From an uncultured Actinotalea sp. (GTDB taxonomy: Bacteria; Actinomycetota; Actinomycetes; Actinomycetales; Cellulomonadaceae): 9,704 nucleotides of DNA. Below the pieces are notes generated by a model. The model did no database searches. It worked only from the letters and a program-made list of their open reading frames with translations, and was not told the DNA's origin. The stretch spans positions 1-9,704 of the forward strand of contig NZ_CAMPHH010000121.1 in NCBI RefSeq assembly GCF_946885855.1, given 5' to 3'. The position numbers and the translations under genes are program-made. This document shows, one piece after another, positions 1-5,989 of the stretch (position 1 is the stretch's first letter; the number at the start of each line of letters is the position of its first letter).

Positions 1-920
1 ACGTGAGGCCGGGCGGGGCCGGCGGGGCTCCCGGCGCCGTGGCCCGACCGCGGCACCGCCCAGGTGACCGACCAGGCCGTCCGCGCCCGCTCCTCGACCG
101 GCCGGTCCGCGAGCAGCTCCGGCGGGGCCGCACCGGTCCGCGTCGCGACGACCCACCGCCGGCCGACGTCCCGGAGCGTCCGTGGTGCCCCGCCCGCCTC
201 GACCACGACCTCGGCGAGGCCCGGCAGCGCGAGCAGCAGCGGGTCGCCGACGGCGTCCAGCTGCTCGCGCACCGCCCCGACCGCGCCGGCGTCGCGCAGC
301 GCCAGGACGACGACGGTCGCCCACGGCTCGGCGGGCGCTCCGGCGGGGAGCAGCAGCGCGTCGGCCCCCTGAGGGATCGTCGGCGAGCCGCCCGGCCACG
401 GCAGCCGCAGCGCCGGCAGCTCGCCGTCCCGCCGGTCCACCTCGGCCGCGAGCGACGGGATCGCCGCGACCGCCGCCCGGGTCCGCGCGAGGGAGAAGTG
501 CACGGCGCCGTCGCGGCTGTGCAGCGCGACGTCGTCGGCGACCGAGCGGACCGCCGCGAAGCCCACGCCGAACCGCCCGACGGGAGCCGGCCCCGCGGTG
601 GGGGCGTCGCGCTTGGCGGACGCGCGCAGCGAGGCGAGCGACGCCACGCCGTCGGCGTCCAGCGGGGCGCCCGTGTTGGCGGCCAGCAGGACGCCGGCGT
701 CCCCGTGGTCGACGAGGCGCAGCAGGAGGCGGCCGGGGGCGCCGGCGCGGCTCGCGGCGTCGGCGGCGTTCTGGGCCAGCTCGACGACCACCCGGTCCCG
801 GTACCCGCCGCGGGCGTGGTCCTCCTCCGCGTTCGCGTCCTCGCGGAAGCGCGACGGCGAGGCGGACCAGGCGGTGAGGACCGCCTGGCGCAGACGGTCG
901 GTGCCGAACGGGTCGGTCAC
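1..920 (-). CDS. GHKL/Hsp90-like ATPase (sacsin N-terminal-type ATP-binding domain), 3' end cut off
   Basis: The first 306 residues are visible; the gene continues past the left edge. The N-terminal half is a Bergerat (GHKL) ATP-binding fold. An N-box helix has ELAQNAADA at about 47-55, with Asn51 in the Mg-binding position. A second motif is ANTGAPL at 81-87, and a glycine lid, GRFGVGFAAV, lies at 115-124. This arrangement matches the sacsin-like, Hsp90-related ATPases of actinobacteria, whose substrate is not established. Unlike classical Hsp90 (D-x-G-x-G), the adenine-contact aspartate position reads Asn82. Residues about 185-306 resemble nothing I can name. The GTG start overlaps the TGA stop of the upstream DUF3027 gene (GTGA), and that gene's last codons, GAG GAG, could act as its Shine-Dalgarno, so translational coupling is likely. 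Role inferred: cytoplasmic, chaperone-like or ATP-gated factor. The family call is firm; the function is not. Confidence 0.85.
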   Translation of the reverse strand, partial: MTDPFGTDRLRQAVLTAWSASPSRFREDANAEEDHARGGYRDRVVVELAQNAADAASRAGAPGRLLLRLVDHGDAGVLLAANTGAPLDADGVASLASLRASAKRDAPTAGPAPVGRFGVGFAAVRSVADDVALHSRDGAVHFSLARTRAAVAAIPSLAAEVDRRDGELPALRLPWPGGSPTIPQGADALLLPAGAPAEPWATVVVLALRDAGAVGAVREQLDAVGDPLLLALPGLAEVVVEAGGAPRTLRDVGRRWVVATRTGAAPPELLADRPVEERARTAWSVTWAVPRSGHGAGSPAGPARPH

Positions 921-1765
921 TCCTCGCCGGGGACGGGCCCGTCCTCGGCAACGGTCTCCTCCACCGACGCGGGCGCGTCCGTGCCGGCGCCGGCGTCCTC
1001 CGCCGCAGCGCCGGGGACCTGGGCCAGGTCGACGAGCTCGAGCGGCTCGGCGTCCGACGGCGGCTCCGGCCAGTCGCTCGGCGAGGCCGGCACGTCCGTC
1101 TCCGAGTGGGCGCCGCACCCGTGGTCCATGCTCACGACCTTGCCGTCGTCGGGCGACCACTCGTTCGCGCAGACACCGAACTCCGTGCGCAGCGACCCGC
1201 CCATGAGCAGGAGGAACCCGCAGGTCGAGCAGGGCGCGCTCGCGGCGATGGCCTGCGGCGCCGTCGGGCCGTGGGACCCGGCGTACCACCGCTCGGCGGC
1301 CTCGGAGCGGCCGGTCCGGGAGAGCACGCGGGGCCGGCCGAGGCCGAGCTCGAAGAGCGCGAGCTCGTCGGCGTCGGCGTCACCGACGGCCTCGTAGCCC
1401 TGGTCCAGGCGGTCGTCGTCGGGCAGCCGCGGCAGCACGTCGCCGGCGCCCAGGTCGCCCGGGCGGATGCGCTCGGACCACGGCACCCAGGCGGGCGCGA
1501 GGACGGCGCCGGCGCCGGGCAGCAGGTGCACCTCGCACACGGACGGCGTCCGGCCCCGCGGCACGCGGGCGACCGTGACCGTCCACTCCCAGCCGCGCTG
1601 GGCGAGCGACGTCGTCGCGAAGCGGTGCGAGACGAGGCGCTCGCCCTCGACGACGAGGCCGAGGTGCTCCCCGACGAGCCCGGGCGAGCCGGCCTCCTGC
1701 TCCGCGGCGGCGCGGGCGAGGTCGACGGCGGAGGCGAGGACGGCGTCCTTCGTGGCGGTCGGCAT
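917..1765 (-). CDS. DUF3027 family protein with a Cys/His cluster
   Basis: This 282-residue protein belongs to the actinobacterial DUF3027 family, of unknown function. A conserved block around 92-111 (WVPWSERIRPGDL) is followed by a compact Cys/His cluster: Cys179-x2-Cys182, Cys199, then His215, Cys217 and His220 in HGCGAH. Such spacing could bind one zinc ion; this is inferred. The C-terminal 55 or so residues are acidic and Pro/Ala-rich, probably disordered. There is no signal peptide or membrane segment, so it is probably cytoplasmic. The ATG was chosen because it overlaps the stop of the cold-shock gene (TGATG, one shared base). A longer in-frame extension to 2128 would only re-read the cold-shock gene. 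Its stop overlaps the GTG of the GHKL ATPase gene. Being coupled on both sides suggests the three products act together in defined ratio. Confidence 0.9.
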   Translation of the reverse strand: MPTATKDAVLASAVDLARAAAEQEAGSPGLVGEHLGLVVEGERLVSHRFATTSLAQRGWEWTVTVARVPRGRTPSVCEVHLLPGAGAVLAPAWVPWSERIRPGDLGAGDVLPRLPDDDRLDQGYEAVGDADADELALFELGLGRPRVLSRTGRSEAAERWYAGSHGPTAPQAIAASAPCSTCGFLLLMGGSLRTEFGVCANEWSPDDGKVVSMDHGCGAHSETDVPASPSDWPEPPSDAEPLELVDLAQVPGAAAEDAGAGTDAPASVEETVAEDGPVPGEE

Positions 1766-2148
1766 CAGGACTCGAGGTCGTCCGCGACGGCGCGCAGCAG
1801 GGTCGCGACCTTCGCCGCGGAGCCCTTCTCGGGGTACCGGCCGCGACGCAGGCCGTTGCCGACGTTGTCGAGGACCTTGATGAGGTCCTCGACGATGACG
1901 GCCATGTCGTCGGCGGGCTTGCGGTGCGCCTTCACCACCGACGGCAGCGGGTCGAGGACCTTGACCGACAGGGCCTGCGGCCCGCGGCGGCCGTCGGCCA
2001 CGCCGAAGTCGACGCGGGTGCCGGGCTTCGGGGCCTGGACGCCGGCGGGCAGCGCCGAGGCGTGCAGGAACACCTCGTCGCCCTCGTCGCTGGCGATGAA
2101 ACCGAAGCCGCGCTCGGCGTCGAACCACTTGACCTTGCCGGTGGGCAC
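1765..2148 (-). CDS. Cold-shock-domain protein with C-terminal helical extension
   Basis: A 127-residue CspA-family single-stranded nucleic-acid-binding protein. The cold-shock domain fills residues 1-67: GKVKWFD at 4-10, the RNP1 motif RGFGFI at 13-18 and the RNP2-like motif VFLHAS at 26-31. RNP2 carries Leu28 and Ala30 in place of the more usual Val and Phe. Residues 68-127 form an extra helical domain (MAVIVEDLIKVLDNVGNG and KVATLLRAVADDLE) that short E. coli-type Csps of about 70 residues lack. As I recall, actinobacterial homologues of about 127-135 residues share it. The start is GTG, preceded by a weak GAGG six bases upstream. It heads a tightly coupled unit with DUF3027 and the GHKL ATPase. 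Expected role: RNA or ssDNA chaperone in the cytoplasm. The tail may mediate dimerisation or partner binding (inferred). Confidence 0.93.
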   Translation of the reverse strand: MPTGKVKWFDAERGFGFIASDEGDEVFLHASALPAGVQAPKPGTRVDFGVADGRRGPQALSVKVLDPLPSVVKAHRKPADDMAVIVEDLIKVLDNVGNGLRRGRYPEKGSAAKVATLLRAVADDLES

Positions 2149-2184
2149 TGGGACCTCTGTCGTGTCGGAGGACGGAACCTGCTC

Positions 2185-2190
2185 AGGCTA
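2185..2190 (-). promoter_or_regulatory. Possible -10 element for the cold-shock operon
   Basis: The minus strand reads TAGCCT here, fitting the actinobacterial TAnnnT -10 pattern, 36 bases before the GTG start. I see no convincing -35 hexamer at 16-18 bp spacing. The 110 bp gap from the membrane protein gene has room for a separate promoter, but this single short match could be chance. Confidence 0.25.
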
Positions 2191-2221
2191 CCGGGCGCAC
2201 GCCTGCGCGACCGCCGCTTTC

Positions 2222-2239
2222 CCTGGGGGCGCCCACAGG
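2222..2239 (-). terminator. Weak GC hairpin after the small membrane protein gene
   Basis: The minus strand reads CCTG-T-GGGCGCCC-C-CAGG, an 18-base near-perfect inverted repeat with one central mismatch pair, about 20 bases past the stop of the membrane protein gene. No T-run follows, and the stem must open its centre to form a loop. It could attenuate readthrough into the cold-shock gene, but the evidence is only the symmetry. Confidence 0.25.
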
Positions 2240-2258
2240 ACCCCGCCCCCGCCGTCCG

Positions 2259-2609
2259 TCACCAGAAGACGGCGAGCACCACGTTCACGACGGCCAGGCC
2301 GCCGACGGCGCCCCACTCCCCGGTGCTCACCGACTCCGCCTTCCGGCGGCGCCACGCGATCGCGGCGATGACGAGCGCGATGACGAGCTTGACGCCGATC
2401 TTGATGTGGAACTGGTCGGGCAGGTCGCGGTCGGACATCTCGGCGACACCGACGAGCAGGATGCCGGTGGCCAGCGCGGTCAGGGCGCCGTGCACCATCG
2501 CGGGCAGGATCCGCTTCTGCGACGAGCGGGTCTGCACGAGGAAGCCACCGATGATCGACGCCAGACCGATGATGTGCAGGACGAGCAGAAGGTCACGGGC
2601 GAAGTCCAC
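2259..2609 (-). CDS. Small four-helix integral membrane protein, function unknown
   Basis: This 116-residue protein is almost entirely membrane. Hydrophobic segments lie at about 4-24, 36-55, 70-88 and 97-115, separated by short loops (QTRSSQKR at 26-33, AEMSDRDLPDQ at 56-66, a WRRRKAE cluster at 86-92). The Arg/Lys clusters after segments 1 and 3 suggest those loops face the cytoplasm, with both ends outside (positive-inside rule). Histidines at 12, 40 and 68 lie in or near helices. That would fit a haem- or metal-binding four-helix bundle, but no family motif proves it. The GTG start is set by a strong GAGGAG seven bases upstream (2617-2622); longer frames run into the TetR region without a better start. 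It is transcribed divergently from the TetR gene. No function is assigned. Confidence 0.8.
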   Translation of the reverse strand: MDFARDLLLVLHIIGLASIIGGFLVQTRSSQKRILPAMVHGALTALATGILLVGVAEMSDRDLPDQFHIKIGVKLVIALVIAAIAWRRRKAESVSTGEWGAVGGLAVVNVVLAVFW

Positions 2610-2642
2610 GGCAGCACTCCTCGGGTTCGGGGGGTCGCGTCG

Positions 2643-2671
2643 TTGTCGACGCGGCGTCGAGATCGTACCAA
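2643..2671 (+). promoter_or_regulatory. Candidate sigma-70-type promoter for the TetR gene
   Basis: TTGTCG (2643-2648) and TACCAA (2666-2671) are separated by 17 bp. The -35 is reasonable and the -10 weak (it lacks the final T). On the other strand TACGAT (2667-2662) fits TAnnnT and could be the -10 for the divergent membrane protein gene. Both assignments are pattern matches only. Confidence 0.3.
2646..2660. promoter_or_regulatory. Perfect 15 bp palindrome, candidate TetR operator
   Basis: TCGACGC-G-GCGTCGA is a perfect inverted repeat of 7 bp arms around one central base, in the 99 bp gap between the divergent membrane protein and TetR genes. It overlaps the candidate -35 and spacer of the TetR promoter. 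It also lies just downstream of the candidate -10 of the divergent promoter. TetR-family repressors usually bind palindromes of this size next to their own gene, so autoregulation and control of the membrane protein gene are plausible. Short GC palindromes do arise by chance in such DNA. Confidence 0.45.
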
Positions 2672-2708
2672 CGCACCGTCGACATCCCGTGGCACACTGG
2701 TCGGCCTC

Positions 2709-3296
2709 ATGCCCCGGATCAGCGCACCGACCGTCGCCGAGCACCGTGCCCGGCGGCGCGCCGACGTCCTGCGCGCGGCGGAGGAGATCGTCGTCGCCGA
2801 GGGCAGCCACGCCCTCACGGTCGCGGCCGTCGCGGCCCGCTCGGGCCTGGCGCGTCCCTCGGTCTACGCCTACTTCCCCTCGACGGAGGCGCTGCTCGTC
2901 GCGCTCGTCGAGGAGGGGTTCGCGCGCTGGACGGACACGCTGCGGGACGCGACCGCGGACGTGGACGGCCCGCGCGACCTCGTCCGGGCCTGGTTCCGCG
3001 CGGCGGCGACGAGCGCCGCGCAGGGCAACCACCTCCTGGCCGCCGCGCTCCGTGACACCCCGCTGCCCGAGGAGAGCCGCACGGGGCTCGACGCCGGGCA
3101 CCGCGCGGCGTCCGCACCACTGGTGGCGGCCGCGGCCGAGCTCGGCGTCCGCGACGTCGACGGCGCCTCGGCGCTGCTCCAGGGCGTCGTGGCGACCCTG
3201 CTCGAGCGCGTGGAGGCCGGGGCGGACGCCGAGGCCGAGGCGGCCCGCGCGGCGCGGTTCGCGCTCGGCGGCCTCGACGCCCTCGCCGCCGGCTGA
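2709..3296 (+). CDS. TetR/AcrR-family transcriptional regulator
   Basis: A 195-residue protein of normal TetR length. Residues about 13-60 form the three-helix DNA-binding domain, with the helix-turn-helix at 37-56 (TVAAVAARSGLARPSVYAYF) and the family's usual FPSTEALL continuation. The rest is a helical ligand-binding and dimerisation domain whose ligand cannot be read from sequence. Neighbouring genes give two candidate targets: itself and the divergent small membrane protein gene, through the palindrome at 2646-2660. No purine-rich ribosome site precedes the ATG, and no better in-frame start lies close upstream, so the message may be leaderless. A 6 bp GCCGGC hairpin brackets the stop codon (3288-3304). 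The helicase-associated gene follows 55 bp on, so cotranscription is possible. Confidence 0.9.
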   Translation: MPRISAPTVAEHRARRRADVLRAAEEIVVAEGSHALTVAAVAARSGLARPSVYAYFPSTEALLVALVEEGFARWTDTLRDATADVDGPRDLVRAWFRAAATSAAQGNHLLAAALRDTPLPEESRTGLDAGHRAASAPLVAAAAELGVRDVDGASALLQGVVATLLERVEAGADAEAEAARAARFALGGLDALAAG

Positions 3297-3351
3297 GGGC
3301 CGGCCACCCGCCGCACCCGGACGCCGGCGCAGCCGCCGTAAGGTGGTGCGG

Positions 3352-5850
3352 ATGCCCTCGTTCACGCACGCCCTGCGCGTCCGTGGTGAGGCGGGACTCG
3401 TCTCCCTCCTCGCCGCGCGACCGGACCTGGCCGCGCCGCCGCCCTCCAGCGTGCGGTCCCTCGCGGCGCGCGCGGCGAACCGGGTGAGCCTGGACCGGGC
3501 GCTCGCCGCCGTCGACGCCGCGGTCCTGCAGGTGCTGGAGGCGGTGCTCGCGCTGGACGGCGCGGCCCGGCCCGGCGACGACGCGCCCCGCACGGGCGTG
3601 CCGCTCGGCGACGTCCTCGCAGCCCTCGGTGCGGACCATGGCGCCGGGGCGCGGCCCACGGTCGACGTGCGGCCCGCGGTCCGCACCGCCCTCGACGCCG
3701 CCCTGCTGTGGACCGACCCGCCGTCCGGCGACGACGCATGGCCGGCCCTCGCGGACGACGTCGTCCTGCGCCCGGCCCCGGGCCTCGCCGACGTCCTCGG
3801 TCCGCACCCGGCGGGTCTGGGACCGACCCTGCACGCGTCGCTCGAGCGCCGCTCGGCCGCCGCCCTCGAGCGGCTCGCGACGGCCGTCGGCGTCGAGGAG
3901 CCGCCCGCCGTCGGCGCCGTCGTCGCCCGCCTGAGCCGGCCCGACGTCGTCCGGGACCTCCTCGCCCAGGCCCCGCCCGGGGTCCTACCCGTGCTCACCG
4001 CGCTCGCCTGGGGGCCACCGGTCGGCCGCTCGCCGGAGGCGGGTCCCGGCACGCCGTCGCCTGCGCGCGCCGCCGTCGAGTGGGCCCTGCGGCACGGCCT
4101 GCTCGCCGTCTCCGACGCCCAGCACGTCGTGCTGCCCCGCGAGGTCGGGCTCGCGCTGCGTGCCGGCCGCACCCACCGGCACCTCGAGGTGCCGCCGCAG
4201 GTCGAGGGCCCCGTCGTGGACGACGGCACCGTGGCGGCCGAGTCCGCCCGGCACGCCGAGGAGGCCGTCCGGCTCGCCGCCGGGCTCGTCGCCCTGTGGG
4301 GTGAGGACCCGGCGGCCGTCCTGCGGGCCGGGGGCATCGGTGCCCGCGAGCTGCGCCGCGTGGCCCAGCGCCTCGAGGTCGGCGACGGCACCGCCGCGCT
4401 CGTCGTCGAGGTCGCGGGCGCCGCGGGGCTCGTGCTCGAGGACGGCGAGGAGTCGCCCGCCATGGCACCGGCCGCCGCCGCCGACGACTGGCTCGACCTG
4501 CCGCCCACCGAGCAGTGGGCGGACCTCGCCGTCGCCTGGCTCCGGGCCGAGCGCGCCGCCTGGCTGGTCGGCACCCGTAACGACAAGGGGGCGCTGCGCG
4601 CGGCGCTCGACCCCGAGTCACGGCGGCCCTGGGCGCCCCGGCTGCGGCGGACGGTCCTCGCCGTGCTCGCCGACGTTCCCCCCGGGACCGCGCCGACCGC
4701 CGGCGTCGTGCACGACCTGCTGCGCTGGCGCACGCCGCGGTCCGTGCCGCCGCTGCACGCGGTGGAGGCGGTTCTCAGCGAGGCGGCCTCGCTCGGCGTC
4801 CTCGGCGCCGGGGCCCTGTCCCCCGCCGGCCGCGCGCTGCTCGCGGACGACGACGCGACCGGCGGGGACGGTCCGGGCGGGGACCGTCCGGGCGGGAGAA
4901 CCGGTCCGGGTGGACTCAGCGCGCCCGCGGCCGCGCTCGCCGGGCAGCTGCCGCCCGACGTCGACGAGGTCCTGCTCCAGGGCGACCTGACGGGGATCGT
5001 GCCCGGGCGGCCCTCCCCCGGGCTCTCGGCCCTGCTCGAGGGCGCCGCGCAGGTCGAGTCCCGCGGCGCCGCCCTCACCGTGCGGTTCACCGAGACCTCG
5101 GTGCGCCGGGCACTGGACACCGGCCGCACCGCCGAGGACCTCCTCGCCGAGCTCTCCCGGCACGCGCGCGCCGGGGTGCCGCAGCCGCTGGAGTACCTCG
5201 TGCTCGACACCGCCCGCCGGCACGGGCGCACGCGGGTGGGCATGGCGTCGTCGTACGTGCGGTCGGACGACCCGGCCCTGCTCGCGGGACTCGCGGAGGA
5301 CCCGGCGCTGCGGGGCCTGGGCCTGCTGCGCCTCGCTCCCACCGTGCTGGCCGCGCAGGCGACGCCCGCCGCGCTGCTCGCCGCGCTGCGGGACCGCGGC
5401 CTGGCCCCGGTCACCGAGGACGGCTCGGGGCAGGTGGTCCTGGGCACGACGGCGGCGCGCCGGGTCCGGCCCGCGCGCGGGCGCCGCGGCACGCCGTCGT
5501 CGGTGACGGCCACGGAGGCGGCAGCCGCGCGGGACCGGCGGCTGCACCGCGTCGCGCGGGACCTGCTGTCCGTCGACCGGCGGGAGCAGGCCGACGTCGT
5601 CCCCGACGACGTCGCGCGGGGTCCGGCGGCTCCCACCGCGGACCCCGTGCTCGGCCTGGACCTCCTGCGCGAGGCGGCCTCCGCGGGGACCGACGTGTGG
5701 CTGGAGATGGTCGACCCGTCCGGTGTGCCGCTGCGCCGCCGGGTCCGGCCGGTCCGGGTCGACGGCGGGCGTGTGCGGGTCGTCGACGCGGAGCGCGAGA
5801 CGGAGATGACCGTCGCGGTGCACCGCATCGCGTCCGTGAGCAGGGTGTGA
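3352..5850 (+). CDS. Helicase-associated (XPB/Ssl2 N-terminal-like, Helicase_C_3) protein with WYL-like C-terminus
   Basis: An 832-residue protein of the actinobacterial family often mis-labelled a helicase. It has no Walker A, DExH or other ATPase motif. The N-terminal 300 residues are alpha-helical and Ala/Leu-rich, and about 280-370 look like a winged-helix repeat. A Gly/Pro linker lies at 504-521. Residues 535-665 are the hallmark XPB/Ssl2 N-terminal-like (Helicase_C_3) domain: DVDEVLLQGDLTGIVPG, then FTETSVRRALDTGRTAEDL, then LVLDTARRHGRTRVG. Residues about 770-832 resemble the C-terminal part of a WYL domain (PSGVPLRRRVRPVRVDGG, then VHRIASVSRV). The ATG was chosen for AAGGTGG just upstream (3340-3346); the frame stays open back through the TetR gene without meaning. 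It lies just before the XPB helicase gene; the same pairing, as I recall, is Rv0862c/Rv0861c in Mycobacterium tuberculosis. Inferred role: DNA-binding partner of XPB in repair. Confidence 0.9.
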   Translation: MPSFTHALRVRGEAGLVSLLAARPDLAAPPPSSVRSLAARAANRVSLDRALAAVDAAVLQVLEAVLALDGAARPGDDAPRTGVPLGDVLAALGADHGAGARPTVDVRPAVRTALDAALLWTDPPSGDDAWPALADDVVLRPAPGLADVLGPHPAGLGPTLHASLERRSAAALERLATAVGVEEPPAVGAVVARLSRPDVVRDLLAQAPPGVLPVLTALAWGPPVGRSPEAGPGTPSPARAAVEWALRHGLLAVSDAQHVVLPREVGLALRAGRTHRHLEVPPQVEGPVVDDGTVAAESARHAEEAVRLAAGLVALWGEDPAAVLRAGGIGARELRRVAQRLEVGDGTAALVVEVAGAAGLVLEDGEESPAMAPAAAADDWLDLPPTEQWADLAVAWLRAERAAWLVGTRNDKGALRAALDPESRRPWAPRLRRTVLAVLADVPPGTAPTAGVVHDLLRWRTPRSVPPLHAVEAVLSEAASLGVLGAGALSPAGRALLADDDATGGDGPGGDRPGGRTGPGGLSAPAAALAGQLPPDVDEVLLQGDLTGIVPGRPSPGLSALLEGAAQVESRGAALTVRFTETSVRRALDTGRTAEDLLAELSRHARAGVPQPLEYLVLDTARRHGRTRVGMASSYVRSDDPALLAGLAEDPALRGLGLLRLAPTVLAAQATPAALLAALRDRGLAPVTEDGSGQVVLGTTAARRVRPARGRRGTPSSVTATEAAAARDRRLHRVARDLLSVDRREQADVVPDDVARGPAAPTADPVLGLDLLREAASAGTDVWLEMVDPSGVPLRRRVRPVRVDGGRVRVVDAERETEMTVAVHRIASVSRV
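4861..4914 (+). repeat. Short GC tandem and inverted repeat encoding a Gly/Pro linker
   Basis: Two adjacent 15-base units, GGCGGGGACGGTCCG and GGCGGGGACCGTCCG, differ by one C/G swap, and a degenerate third copy ends at ACCGGTCCGGGTGG. GGACGGTCC (4866-4874) and GGACCGTCC (4881-4889) are also reverse complements with a six-base loop, so a hairpin is possible. The run encodes a flexible Gly/Asp/Arg/Pro stretch just before the Helicase_C_3 domain, a place where length change is tolerated. Confidence 0.7.
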
Positions 5851-5978
5851 ACCCGTGCTGCGGGCGTGAGGTGCGCGGACGGCGGGTGAGCCGGAGCGCC
5901 GCGCCGACGGAGGCGGCGCCGTCGTGAACGGGAACAGCGCCCGGGACGACGGCGTTACCCAGACCTGTCCCCCACCAC

Positions 5979-5984
5979 GAGGAG
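5979..5984 (+). promoter_or_regulatory. Shine-Dalgarno site setting the XPB start
   Basis: GAGGAG stands five bases before the GTG at 5990. It decides between this start and a frame open from 5924, whose extra 22 codons lack a ribosome site and family similarity. Confidence 0.75.
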
Positions 5985-5989
5985 CCCGC

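Noticed and set aside
3..1397. Plus-strand open frame over the GHKL ATPase and DUF3027 genes
   Set aside because: The translation is Arg/Gly/Ala low-complexity; the minus strand has conserved family motifs and overlapping start and stop junctions.
1924..3351. Open frame running from 1924 into the helicase-associated gene, making a 1308-codon reading frame
   Set aside because: The extra N-terminal part is antisense to the cold-shock and membrane protein genes and out of frame across the TetR gene. It has odd Arg/Pro/Ser-rich composition, and the ATG at 3352 has a ribosome site.
2259..5828. Minus-strand open frame of 1189 codons
   Set aside because: Only its last 116 codons, the membrane protein, look like a real protein. 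The rest is Ser/Arg/Thr-rich shadow of the plus-strand genes caused by GC codon bias.
5924..5989. Longer N-terminus for XPB from the GTG at 5924
   Set aside because: No ribosome site precedes it, and the 22 added residues do not resemble family members, which begin at the downstream GTG.
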